Source of the DNA: Chloroflexota bacterium
GTDB taxonomy: Bacteria; Chloroflexota; Anaerolineae; J102
Assembly: GCA_013152695.1 (NCBI GenBank)
Contig: JAADFV010000016.1
Location: 1 to 10,460 of the forward strand
Direction: 5' to 3'
Length of the DNA: 10,460 nt
The notes beneath the pieces were generated by a model that was not told where the DNA came from, did no database searches, and saw only the letters and a program-made list of their open reading frames with translations. The position numbers and the translations under genes are program-made. Shown here in pieces: positions 1 through 6,316 of this stretch (its first letter is position 1; every line of letters starts with the position of its first letter).

Positions 1-119
1 ACCATCATTTTAGGCGGCGCAACATATCCAAATCGGTAAAACCACCAATACATTATGTAAATTATTGCCCTGATTTTAACTACACACTAGGTATGTTATG
101 TAGCCTTCACACTTACTTC

Positions 120-148
120 TTGACATAAATACTGTTACATTCTACATA
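120..148 (+). promoter_or_regulatory. Possible weak promoter upstream of the first peptidase
   Basis: A consensus -35 TTGACA lies at 120-125. At 17 bases the best -10 is TACATA (143-148), which matches only three of six consensus positions; CATAAG at 145-150 matches better but needs a 19-base spacer. The distance to the gene start at 364 would imply a long leader of about 210 bases. Only the -35 is strong, so this is tentative. Confidence 0.3.
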
Positions 149-190
149 AGTTCATCGTAGCTGGCGCAACGAGGATGTAAGGTGGAAAGA

Positions 191-212
191 ATTGATACAA
201 TGTGGATACACT
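191..212 (+). repeat. Paired GATACA-type motifs, 11 bp apart
   Basis: ATTGATACAATG at 191-202 is followed by GGATACACT at 204-212, so the GATACA cores start at 194 and 205, one helical turn apart. The 11-mer ATTGATACAAT has ATTG/CAAT arms around a 3-base centre, an operator-like dyad. Related exact GATACAGT copies occur at 338-345 (inverted), 3761-3768 (inverted), 3857-3864 and 3891-3898. The binding factor is unknown. Confidence 0.35.
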
Positions 213-336
213 TTCGACTACTGAATGAATTATCATGTTTGCCAAATTGCCTACAATCCCCCAAAACATGGTACTCTATTGTCGCGATTGGCGTTCCTAG
301 CACCGCCATTTTCCCATACTTTAACCATTTGTGTTT

Positions 337-348
337 CACTGTATCAAT
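337..348 (-). repeat. Inverted copy of ATTGATACAGTG motif
   Basis: Read on the - strand this is ATTGATACAGTG, identical over 12 bases to 3854-3865 in the smpB-nusA gap. It lies just upstream of the first peptidase start at 364, a position suited to an operator or to overlap with the translation start region. Confidence 0.4.
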
Positions 349-363
349 TTGAGCATAACCTTT

Positions 364-1584
364 ATGTCAAGTAAAAAAGGTGTCCCCTCTTGGGCATTTT
401 TCCTTCTCGGAAGTCTGTTCGCCCTTGTCCTCTTTGCCTTCGGGGCTGCTTCTGCCTGGCTATATTTGCACACGAGCAACATTCCCGTCTCCATCCCCGT
501 GGTAGCAAGCACCTCTCCCCCACTCCTCACTGATGTCTTTGCCGAAGCCTGGCAAGTGATTGAGGAGGATTTCTACGGTGATCTCCCCTCCCCTACCGTC
601 CGTACTTACGGGGCTATCAAAGGCAGTATTGCCACCCTCGATGATCCTTATACTTTTTTCATCGAACCTGAACCGGCAGGGCGTGAGCAAGAGGAATTGC
701 AGGGGCATTTTGGTGGTATCGGCGCTTATTTAGTACTACACGAAGATGGTAGAATTCACCTCAACCCCATGATCGGCCGTCCAGCCGCCCAGGCCGGGGT
801 GCAGGACGACGACATTCTTCTCGCGGTCGATGGAACCATGATTGACACTCCTGCCGACCTGGATAAAGTCACAGAGATGATCCGGGGTCCTGTAGGCACC
901 GTTGTCCAGCTCCTCATCCTGCGAAACGAAGCGCAAATCACAATTGATGTTACCCGCCAACAGATCGAACTCCCTTCCGTTTCCTGGAGATTTCTCGAAC
1001 AAGCACCAGACACTCTTTATATCCGCATCGAGCGTTTTAGCGAACTTACTTTAGACGAATTTACAGAGGCTCTGAGCCGGGCAGCGAGCGAAAAAGATGC
1101 CAGTGCACTCATTCTTGATTTACGCGGCAATCCAGGTGGTCTTCTAAAAACGGCACTTTCTGTAAGTGACGCCTTCATTGCTGACGGTCTATTGCTGATC
1201 GAACGCCACGCCGACGGCACAGAGCAGCGCTATCGTGCCAGCGAAAGCACTTTGCTCCCTGGCAACCTCCCTGTTGCTGTCCTCATCGATGGTGGCACCG
1301 CCAGTGCAGCCGAAATCGTTGCCGGAGCTCTTAAAGACCATGAGCGGGCAGTACTGATTGGCTTTAAATCCTACGGCAAAGGCTCTATCCAGCGCATCCA
1401 TCGCCTGTCCGACCAGAGTGCTGTGCACGTGACCTTTGCCCGCTGGTTCACTCCTAATGATCATCAGATTGATGGTGTCGGTCTTCCTCCCGATGTTCCC
1501 TTGCCCGAGAATAGCGAGAATGATGAAGACCTTTTTATCACGACTGCCCTCGACTATCTTTCACAGTCGGCCACGCTTCCCTGA
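364..1584 (+). CDS. S41 family C-terminal processing peptidase (CtpA/Prc type), copy 1
   Basis: A 406-residue membrane-anchored serine peptidase that should cleave near the C-termini of proteins outside the cytoplasm. Residues ~9-33 form one hydrophobic segment after a short basic N-terminus (signal anchor or uncleaved signal peptide). A helical N-domain follows (~54-102), then a PDZ domain (~110-190, with GIGAYL and an IRGPVGT loop) and the S41 core containing LDLRGNPGG. The catalytic Ser314 in GGTASAAE and Lys339 in SYGKGS are both present, 25 residues apart as in E. coli Prc. The reading frame is open from a GTG at 331, but ATG 364 is preferred because it begins MSS like the paralogue downstream and leads directly into the anchor; neither start has a clear Shine-Dalgarno. 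The family assignment is firm; the substrate is unknown. Confidence 0.93.
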   Translation: MSSKKGVPSWAFFLLGSLFALVLFAFGAASAWLYLHTSNIPVSIPVVASTSPPLLTDVFAEAWQVIEEDFYGDLPSPTVRTYGAIKGSIATLDDPYTFFIEPEPAGREQEELQGHFGGIGAYLVLHEDGRIHLNPMIGRPAAQAGVQDDDILLAVDGTMIDTPADLDKVTEMIRGPVGTVVQLLILRNEAQITIDVTRQQIELPSVSWRFLEQAPDTLYIRIERFSELTLDEFTEALSRAASEKDASALILDLRGNPGGLLKTALSVSDAFIADGLLLIERHADGTEQRYRASESTLLPGNLPVAVLIDGGTASAAEIVAGALKDHERAVLIGFKSYGKGSIQRIHRLSDQSAVHVTFARWFTPNDHQIDGVGLPPDVPLPENSENDEDLFITTALDYLSQSATLP

Positions 1585-1595
1585 AGCGCGTTTTT
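1574..1595 (+). terminator. Weak intrinsic terminator overlapping the peptidase 1 stop
   Basis: CGCTTC (1574-1579) pairs with GAAGCG (1583-1588) around a 3-base loop, followed after two bases by TTTTT (1591-1595). The hairpin contains the TGA stop at 1582-1584. The stem is only 6 bp, so termination may be partial and the two peptidase genes could still be partly co-transcribed. Confidence 0.45.
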
Positions 1596-1798
1596 CTGCT
1601 GACTTTGGTTCATAGATTTTGCCTCTGGTGCATTGTCGCCTATCATTACTTCTACAGCAGCGATGCCTCCCCCCTCCTGCCCTACCCCACTATCCATGCT
1701 ACACCAACTTCCCTGGGCTTTGATCCCGTTTTTTGACCGCTAATCTCCTGCGGCCCACCTCTTCCCCGCTTTCGGTCACTCATTTTTAGTTAATCGTT

Positions 1799-3265
1799 AT
1801 GTCAAGCAGCAACAATACATTTAGACTTATTGCCATCCTTCTTATCGCTCTGCTCTTAGGGTCGATTCTTTGCCTTTCCGGCTTCGGTCTTGGCTTTGCC
1901 ACCGGCCGTTGGAGCGCACAACCCCGCGCCGAAGCCAGCCCCGTGCTGCACCACCTTGCCCCCACCGACACCCCACCGTTATCGGAAGCCCCGAGCAGCT
2001 CAGTGCAAACCATCGAGGCGCCGGAGAACTTCGAGATATTTTGGGAGGTCATGGACCACCTCGAAGGCTCCTTCGATGGTGAGGTACCTCAGGGTGAGGC
2101 AATCACCGCGGCAGCCATCGCCGGGGTCAAGAAGGCGGCCGGGGATTGTAGCCAACCTAGCTCCACCATCATCCAGATCAACCCTCCCAAAATACCTCGC
2201 CACGCCCCCAAGAATTTTGATGAGTTTTGGTCGACTGTCAACGAACTCTACCGCCAATGTGGTGCTGATATGCCGGCTCCGGAGGAGCTCGTCTACGCCG
2301 CTGCCAACGGTGTGATCGACGAGCTCGATGATCATTACACGACCCTGCTCACTCCAGCCCAGGCCGAAGAGTTTCGTATCAGCATCAACAGCAGTTTTGA
2401 GGGTATCGGCGCCACCGTACAGCCAACCGACGAAGAAAAGGGCACCGGTGTCGAAATTGTTTATACCTTCCCTAATTCTCCCGCGGAAAAGAGCGGCCTC
2501 CGTCCCCACGATCAGATCATCGCCGTCGATGGCCAAGACGTCACGCAAATGAACCTCAACGATGCCGTCTTGCTTATTCGTGGGCCTGCCGGCTCCCAGG
2601 TTGTTCTCTCCATCTTGCGAGATGAGCAGCCACCCTTCGATGTCACCGTTACTCGAGACCGCATCGACATTCCTATCCTCAGATCAGAAATTCGGGATGA
2701 CAATCTTCTTTACATCCAGCTTTCTGATTTCTCTCCGCGCGCAACGGAAGAGATGCGCAAGGCCCTGCAAAACGGTCTAGATGCACAAGTCAAAGGTATC
2801 ATTCTTGATTTACGAGGTAATCCTGGAGGTCGTTTGGATGCCTCTATCGATATTGCCAGCTTCTTCATCAAACAAGGTGTCATTGTATCCGAATCAGGCC
2901 ATCGTAATATCAAACATGAGGCTACCGGCGACGTGATTGTGCCTGATCTTCCTTTGGCCGTGCTGGTCGATGGCGGCAGTGCCAGTGCCTCCGAAATTGT
3001 AGCTGGTGCTATCCAGGATCATCAGCGCGGTGTTTTGGTCGGAGAACAGACCTTTGGTAAGGGCTCTGTACAAACCCTTTTCACCCTTTCCGACGGTTCC
3101 ATGCTGCGGGTCACGACGGCACGCTGGTATACCCCCAGCGGTCGCCAAATCGACGGTGCGGGCCTTACTCCCGACATCATCGTTCCCTTCGAGAATGCCG
3201 GCAGTGACACTGAGGATCCCCAACTGCAAGCAGCTGTCGATTATCTTCTCAAGAAAATTCAGTGA
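1799..3265 (+). CDS. S41 family C-terminal processing peptidase, copy 2, with duplicated N-domain
   Basis: A 488-residue paralogue of the preceding gene. Residues ~8-32 are a hydrophobic anchor, followed by a Pro/Ala/Ser-rich linker. Two related helical modules follow at ~74-116 and ~136-180 (APENFEIFW and APKNFDEFW; about 14 of 43 positions identical, offset 62), where copy 1 has a single module. The PDZ domain is ~189-275 and the S41 core carries LDLRGNPGG, catalytic Ser396 in GGSASASE and Lys421 in TFGKGS, again 25 apart. It is therefore expected to be active on extracytoplasmic C-termini. ATG 1799 has no obvious Shine-Dalgarno; the 214-bp gap before it is pyrimidine-rich with no clear promoter. 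The stop lies 2 bp before smpB, pointing to coupled translation. Confidence 0.94.
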   Translation: MSSSNNTFRLIAILLIALLLGSILCLSGFGLGFATGRWSAQPRAEASPVLHHLAPTDTPPLSEAPSSSVQTIEAPENFEIFWEVMDHLEGSFDGEVPQGEAITAAAIAGVKKAAGDCSQPSSTIIQINPPKIPRHAPKNFDEFWSTVNELYRQCGADMPAPEELVYAAANGVIDELDDHYTTLLTPAQAEEFRISINSSFEGIGATVQPTDEEKGTGVEIVYTFPNSPAEKSGLRPHDQIIAVDGQDVTQMNLNDAVLLIRGPAGSQVVLSILRDEQPPFDVTVTRDRIDIPILRSEIRDDNLLYIQLSDFSPRATEEMRKALQNGLDAQVKGIILDLRGNPGGRLDASIDIASFFIKQGVIVSESGHRNIKHEATGDVIVPDLPLAVLVDGGSASASEIVAGAIQDHQRGVLVGEQTFGKGSVQTLFTLSDGSMLRVTTARWYTPSGRQIDGAGLTPDIIVPFENAGSDTEDPQLQAAVDYLLKKIQ

Positions 3266-3267
3266 TC

Positions 3268-3741
3268 ATGAGTAAGCAGAACCAGACTCCGGGCGTTAAG
3301 GTAATCGCCAGGAACAAAAAAGCCTATCATGACTACCATATCATCGATACCATCGAAGCAGGAATGGTCTTGACAGGCACAGAGATCAAATCAATCCGTT
3401 TAGGTCGGGTCAATCTACGTGATGCTTATGTGTTGATTCGTGATGGTGAGGCCTGGCTGATCAATGCTCATATCGCCCCTTATCCCTTTGGTAACCGCGA
3501 AAACCATGAGCCACGGCGAGAGCGAAAACTCCTCCTCCATCGCCGTGAAATTGCCCGCCTTCTGGCTAAAGTAAACGAGCGCGGCTACACTATCGTGCCT
3601 CTTCGCTTGTATTTACGTCACAACAAAGCTAAGATCGAAATCGCTCTGGTCAAGGGCAAGCGTCTGTACGACAAGCGAGAGGCTATTGCTCGTCGTGATG
3701 CCGATCGGGATCTGCAACGAACCCTGAAGCACTATCGTTAG
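3268..3741 (+). CDS. smpB: SsrA-binding protein SmpB
   Basis: A 157-residue tmRNA partner protein. SmpB binds the tRNA-like domain of tmRNA and the stalled ribosome decoding site, allowing trans-translation to rescue ribosomes and tag the unfinished protein. The oligonucleotide-binding beta-barrel core is recognisable ([19 protein letters not shown]; later LLLHRREI and [14 protein letters not shown]), and the basic C-terminal tail [12 protein letters not shown] is the segment that occupies the empty mRNA channel. Length is typical. ATG 3268 sits two bases after the upstream stop (TGA-TC-ATG); a GTG at 3262 overlapping that stop would add only two residues. No strong ribosome-binding site is visible, fitting coupling with the peptidase gene. 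The tmRNA gene itself is not in this window. Confidence 0.97.
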   Translation: MSKQNQTPGVKVIARNKKAYHDYHIIDTIEAGMVLTGTEIKSIRLGRVNLRDAYVLIRDGEAWLINAHIAPYPFGNRENHEPRRERKLLLHRREIARLLAKVNERGYTIVPLRLYLRHNKAKIEIALVKGKRLYDKREAIARRDADRDLQRTLKHYR

Positions 3742-3760
3742 CAGGTCAGCCGTACCTTGG

Positions 3761-3772
3761 ACTGTATCCGTC
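3761..3772 (-). repeat. Inverted GACGGATACAGT copy after smpB
   Basis: On the - strand this reads GACGGATACAGT, exactly matching 3887-3898, which overlaps the nusA promoter. The two copies form a 12-bp inverted repeat about 114 bases apart, flanking the hairpin at 3803-3838. Confidence 0.4.
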
Positions 3773-3802
3773 TAGTCGATGGTGCATGACAATTTACTGA
3801 TT

Positions 3803-3838
3803 AAAGTGCGTCGCACCTGTCGAGATGCGACGCACTTT
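3803..3838. terminator. Perfect 13-bp hairpin downstream of smpB, terminator-like
   Basis: AAAGTGCGTCGCA (3803-3815) pairs without mismatch with TGCGACGCACTTT (3826-3838) around a 10-base loop. The stem ends in A3/T3 and is followed by GTCC rather than a T-run, so it is a strong structure but a poor classical intrinsic terminator. It lies ~60 bases after the smpB stop and before the nusA promoter, which fits operon-end termination or 3'-end protection. Confidence 0.6.
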
Positions 3839-3853
3839 GTCCGCGCCAACTAC

Positions 3854-3865
3854 ATTGATACAGTG
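3854..3865 (+). repeat. ATTGATACAGTG motif upstream of nusA promoter
   Basis: Exact 12-base match, in opposite orientation, to 337-348. Its GATACAGT core is 34 bases before the second core at 3891, placing it just upstream of the nusA -35 hexamer where an activator or repressor could bind. Confidence 0.4.
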
Positions 3866-3884
3866 TCTTTGTCGTCTTGCTACC

Positions 3885-3913
3885 TTGACGGATACAGTAA
3901 AATCAACTATAAT
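3885..3913 (+). promoter_or_regulatory. Strong sigma70-type promoter of the nusA operon
   Basis: TTGACG (3885-3890) and a perfect TATAAT (3908-3913) are separated by the optimal 17 bases. Transcription would start near 3920, giving a leader of about 100 bases before the nusA ATG. A GATACAGT motif (3891-3898) lies directly against the -35 within the spacer, so a bound factor there could block polymerase. Confidence 0.85.
3887..3898 (+). repeat. GACGGATACAGT motif inside the nusA promoter
   Basis: Overlaps the last four bases of the -35 hexamer and the first part of the spacer. It is the exact inverted partner of 3761-3772 and shares the 8-base core GATACAGT with three other intergenic sites. 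The position suggests an operator, though part of the likeness may just reflect the -35 element. Confidence 0.35.
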
Positions 3914-3943
3914 GATGACATCGAATGGTAGACTGCATTGACG

Positions 3944-3967
3944 AAAGTGGGCGACCCCCACTTTTTT
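3944..3967 (+). promoter_or_regulatory. Terminator-like hairpin in the nusA leader (candidate attenuator)
   Basis: AAAGTGGG (3944-3951) pairs with CCCACTTT (3957-3964) around a 5-base loop, and the T-run reaches 3967. This is the form of an intrinsic terminator, placed only ~25-45 bases after the predicted start of the nusA promoter and before the nusA ATG. It could attenuate the operon; it could also terminate leftover transcription from smpB. Confidence 0.6.
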
Positions 3968-4018
3968 CTTTGTCTACTCACCTTAGTCCCTCAGTTATGT
4001 AGAGCAAAAGAACCGGCA

Positions 4019-5689
4019 ATGAACAAACAATTGCTAATGGCGATCAACCAGATATGCGCCGAACGAAACTTACGCCCCCAGGTTGTCATCGAGGCTGTCG
4101 AGCAAGCTCTGGTCAGTGCCTACCGCCGTAATTTCGGTAACGCAGGCAATGTCGAGGCGAAACTCAATCCAGAGACGGGCGATATGCACATTTACGCCCG
4201 CATGGAAGTCGTACCGGTCAACGAACTGGAAGATCCCGAAACACAAATATCGCCCGAGGCTGCGGCAGAAATCGATCCTGAGCATGCCAATCCCGGTGAT
4301 ATCATTCTCATAGAAAAGACTCCCCGTGAGTTTGGTCGTATTGCCGCGCAAACCGCCAAACAGGTGGTCTTACAACGTATTCGTGAAGCCGAACGGGATT
4401 CTATTTACGAAGAATATGCTGCGCGCGAAGGCGAGCTCATTCAGGGTGTAGTACGCAGTATCGATTTTAGTAACAATAGCCTTGTCGTCTCCCTTGATGG
4501 CGGTCGTGCCGAAGGCATCATGACTCGTTCCGACCAGATTCCTGGCGAGCGCTACCGTCCTAACTCCAGCATTCTCGCTTATGTTAGCGAAGTCTCGCGG
4601 GGAAATCGGGGGGCGGTCATCCATCTCAGCCGTACGCATCGCAACATGCTGCGCCGTCTCTTGGAAAAAGAAGTCCCTGAGATCAAACAAGGCACCGTCG
4701 AAATCAAGGCTATTGCCCGCGAAGCCGGTTCTCGCTCGAAAGTAGCCGTAGCCGCCACACAACCCGGTGTCGACCCTGTCGGTTCCTGTGTCGGTATGCG
4801 CGGTGTCCGCATTCAGAATATTGTCAACGAGCTCAATGGCGAAAAAATCGATGTCATCGAATGGCATCCTGATGGCGAACGCTTTGTCGCCAACGCTCTT
4901 AGCCCCGCCCGTGTCACCGATGTCCTCCTTTTCCCCGAGCATGACAAAACCGCTATGGTCGTGGTGCCGGATAATCAACTGTCATTAGCCATCGGCAAAG
5001 AAGGCCAAAACGCCCGGCTCGTTGCCAAACTTACGGGTTGGCGCATCGATATCAAAAGTGAAACCGAAGCCGCGGCCGAAGGCATGGATGAAATCGAACG
5101 CCAGCGCATCCGTTTGGAACGAAAACAGCGTGCTCAGTCCGACGATCTCCTCGAAGCAGCGCGACGTATTCTCGAAGCAGAATCCGAGACCCTTCCCGAA
5201 GTTTCCCCTGATTTGCTGGAACCTGAGGCCATCTTCGACAAACTGGATGAAATCGACCGGCCGATCTTCGATGAAGCCTTGGCCGAAGTCGTCCAGAAAG
5301 AAAAGGCCCTCACTGAAGAAGTGTTGCCTGCAACCGAACCCGAAGGCGAACCAGTACTCAGCCTTGATGACATCGCTAAGGAGGCGGCAGAGGAAATTCG
5401 CAAAGAAGAGGAAGCTCCCTCCTTCGATTTGGCCTCAGCTCTCTCCGACGCAATGACCGGCTTCGGCCAACCAGAAAAGGCCCCGAGTTTCGACGAAGAG
5501 CTTTACCGCCAATTCTTCAAGGATGAAGAGGAAGAAGAGAAAGACAGTAAACCCACCAAGAAAAAGAAGAAAAAACGCCGTAAAGACCGCCGCCTTGTCT
5601 ATGACGAAGACCAGGGCCGGGTCATTGCTGTCAAACGTCGTAAACGCGACCGTGATGACATTCTCGGTATCCCAGACGATCTCGATTAA
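4019..5689 (+). CDS. nusA: Transcription termination/antitermination factor NusA
   Basis: A 556-residue RNA polymerase-associated factor that controls pausing, termination and antitermination. The N-terminal polymerase-binding domain is ~1-125 ([19 protein letters not shown]), the S1 domain ~137-205, KH1 has its GMRG loop at 259-262 (after VDPVGSCV), and KH2 has GKEG at 326-329 in [20 protein letters not shown]. Beyond ~350 comes a ~200-residue charged tail: acidic helices, an acidic run at 502-507, a six-lysine run at 514-519 and a final basic/acidic end. This is unlike the E. coli AR1/AR2 repeats and absent from short Bacillus-type NusA. The frame extends up to TTG 3938, but that codon lies beside the leader hairpin and would prepend 27 non-family residues; ATG 4019 begins the family N-terminus. 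rimP, the usual upstream neighbour, is missing. Confidence 0.97.
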   Translation: MNKQLLMAINQICAERNLRPQVVIEAVEQALVSAYRRNFGNAGNVEAKLNPETGDMHIYARMEVVPVNELEDPETQISPEAAAEIDPEHANPGDIILIEKTPREFGRIAAQTAKQVVLQRIREAERDSIYEEYAAREGELIQGVVRSIDFSNNSLVVSLDGGRAEGIMTRSDQIPGERYRPNSSILAYVSEVSRGNRGAVIHLSRTHRNMLRRLLEKEVPEIKQGTVEIKAIAREAGSRSKVAVAATQPGVDPVGSCVGMRGVRIQNIVNELNGEKIDVIEWHPDGERFVANALSPARVTDVLLFPEHDKTAMVVVPDNQLSLAIGKEGQNARLVAKLTGWRIDIKSETEAAAEGMDEIERQRIRLERKQRAQSDDLLEAARRILEAESETLPEVSPDLLEPEAIFDKLDEIDRPIFDEALAEVVQKEKALTEEVLPATEPEGEPVLSLDDIAKEAAEEIRKEEEAPSFDLASALSDAMTGFGQPEKAPSFDEELYRQFFKDEEEEEKDSKPTKKKKKKRRKDRRLVYDEDQGRVIAVKRRKRDRDDILGIPDDLD

Positions 5690-5800
5690 AGGACCTTGCT
5701 CAAACAACAAATTTTATCATGGCAAGAACAGCGGTTTTCCGCAACGGTTCCTTTTATTCGCCCTCCGTGCCTCAACCGGCATGAAACTGAACCTCACTCC

Positions 5801-6106
5801 ATGAAAGGCAAACGAAAGCACACACCTCAGCGTACCTGCATCATCTGTCGCCGTACCTTCCCCAAACGGGAACTTACCCGTATTGTACGCACGGCCGAAG
5901 GCGTACGCATCGACCCCACCGGTAAGCTGGCGGGGCGCGGCGCCTATGTGTGTAGCGATAGACAGTGCTGGCTTCAACTTAGCCAGGGGAACGCCCTGGC
6001 GCGAGCCCTCAAGACGCAGCTAACACCTGCAGACCGGGCTATCATCACTGCCGAAGCCGAAACGCGACAACGCCTTTCCCCGCCACCCGGACCACAACCA
6101 TGCTAA
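5801..6106 (+). CDS. ylxR: YlxR family RNA-binding protein (RNase P modulator RnpM)
   Basis: A 101-residue basic protein of the YlxR/DUF448 family, whose Bacillus member has been reported to bind RNase P RNA and modulate its activity. The signature RTCIICRRTFPKREL (11-25), the strand with RIVRT, and DPTGKLAGRGAYVC (38-51) are all present. Cysteines 13, 16, 51 and 56 form a CxxC plus CxxxxC pattern common in the family; whether they bind metal is not known to me. ATG 5801 is chosen because the family signature begins 10 residues later; the open frame reaches back to TTG 5696 but the added 35 residues look unrelated. No Shine-Dalgarno is evident at 5801, and the 111-bp gap after nusA is larger than usual for this operon. 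The Pro-rich C-terminus may be variable. Confidence 0.92.
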   Translation: MKGKRKHTPQRTCIICRRTFPKRELTRIVRTAEGVRIDPTGKLAGRGAYVCSDRQCWLQLSQGNALARALKTQLTPADRAIITAEAETRQRLSPPPGPQPC

Positions 6107-6201
6107 ACCCATGCTTCTCGTGGCCCAGGCCGGCACACGATATTTTCAACAGCACAGTAACAGCCGCTTCCTCGGGAGAGAAAGCCATGCAGTGAGCCGT
6201 T

Positions 6202-6232
6202 TTGCCCAGCTCATCCCTCCTGCCTGTATAAT
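6202..6232 (+). promoter_or_regulatory. Probable internal promoter for infB
   Basis: A perfect -10 TATAAT (6227-6232) lies 19 bases after a fair -35 TTGCCC (6202-6207). Transcription would start near 6239, about 78 bases before infB. The 210-bp gap between ylxR and infB, where many genomes carry ylxQ, thus appears to hold an extra promoter. The long spacer lowers certainty. Confidence 0.5.
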
Positions 6233-6302
6233 CCTCCCGGGGTTGAATGACGGATAACCTTTCATTGTTGGTTCTCCTTGCTTTTCCAGTCATTTCACTC
6301 TT

Positions 6303-6310
6303 AAGGGAGG
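6303..6310 (+). promoter_or_regulatory. Strong Shine-Dalgarno of infB
   Basis: AAGGGAGG ends 6 bases before ATG 6317. Together with the rbfA site it shows the organism uses ordinary anti-Shine-Dalgarno pairing, although several genes in the window lack such a site. Confidence 0.85.
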
Positions 6311-6316
6311 ATTTTT

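Larger units (their letters stand above)
1..363. other. Gene-free AT-rich upstream region
   Basis: No convincing coding sequence is visible on either strand. The region is clearly richer in A and T than the genes that follow. It holds a perfect -35 hexamer (TTGACA, 120-125) without a good -10, a closely spaced pair of GATACA-type motifs (194-212), and an inverted copy of the same motif (337-348) ending 15 bases before the first peptidase start. No tRNA, riboswitch or clear terminator was recognised. It probably carries the control region of the peptidase-smpB group. Confidence 0.6.

Noticed and set aside
142..339. 65-codon open frame on the - strand in the upstream region
   Set aside because: No recognisable family, composition like intergenic DNA, no ribosome-binding site; it also covers the repeated GATACA motifs.
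2000..2548. 182-codon antisense frame opposite the second peptidase
   Set aside because: It mirrors a well-conserved coding region and has no family resemblance.
3938..4018. Upstream TTG start adding 27 residues to NusA
   Set aside because: It lies against the leader hairpin, has no ribosome-binding site, and the added residues are not NusA-like; ATG 4019 matches the family N-terminus.
3742..4018. tmRNA gene or riboswitch next to smpB
   Set aside because: No tRNA-like ends, no tag-coding frame with a terminal Ala-Ala, and no known riboswitch core; only hairpins, motifs and a promoter are seen.
5558..5576. A-rich run in nusA as a programmed frameshift site (AAAAAAC at 5570-5576)
   Set aside because: The nusA frame reads AAA AAA CGC, not the A AAA AAC register needed for -1 slippage, and the 0 frame continues to a sensible end.
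5696..5800. Upstream TTG extension of YlxR by 35 residues
   Set aside because: The extra residues do not resemble the family, and the protein is of normal length from ATG 5801.
6111..6257. 48-codon open frame between ylxR and infB
   Set aside because: No Shine-Dalgarno, no family resemblance, and it runs through the candidate infB promoter; more likely chance.
6246..6294. Hairpin in the infB leader (AATGAC with GTCATT)
   Set aside because: Only 6 bp closing a 37-base loop; too weak to call a regulatory structure.
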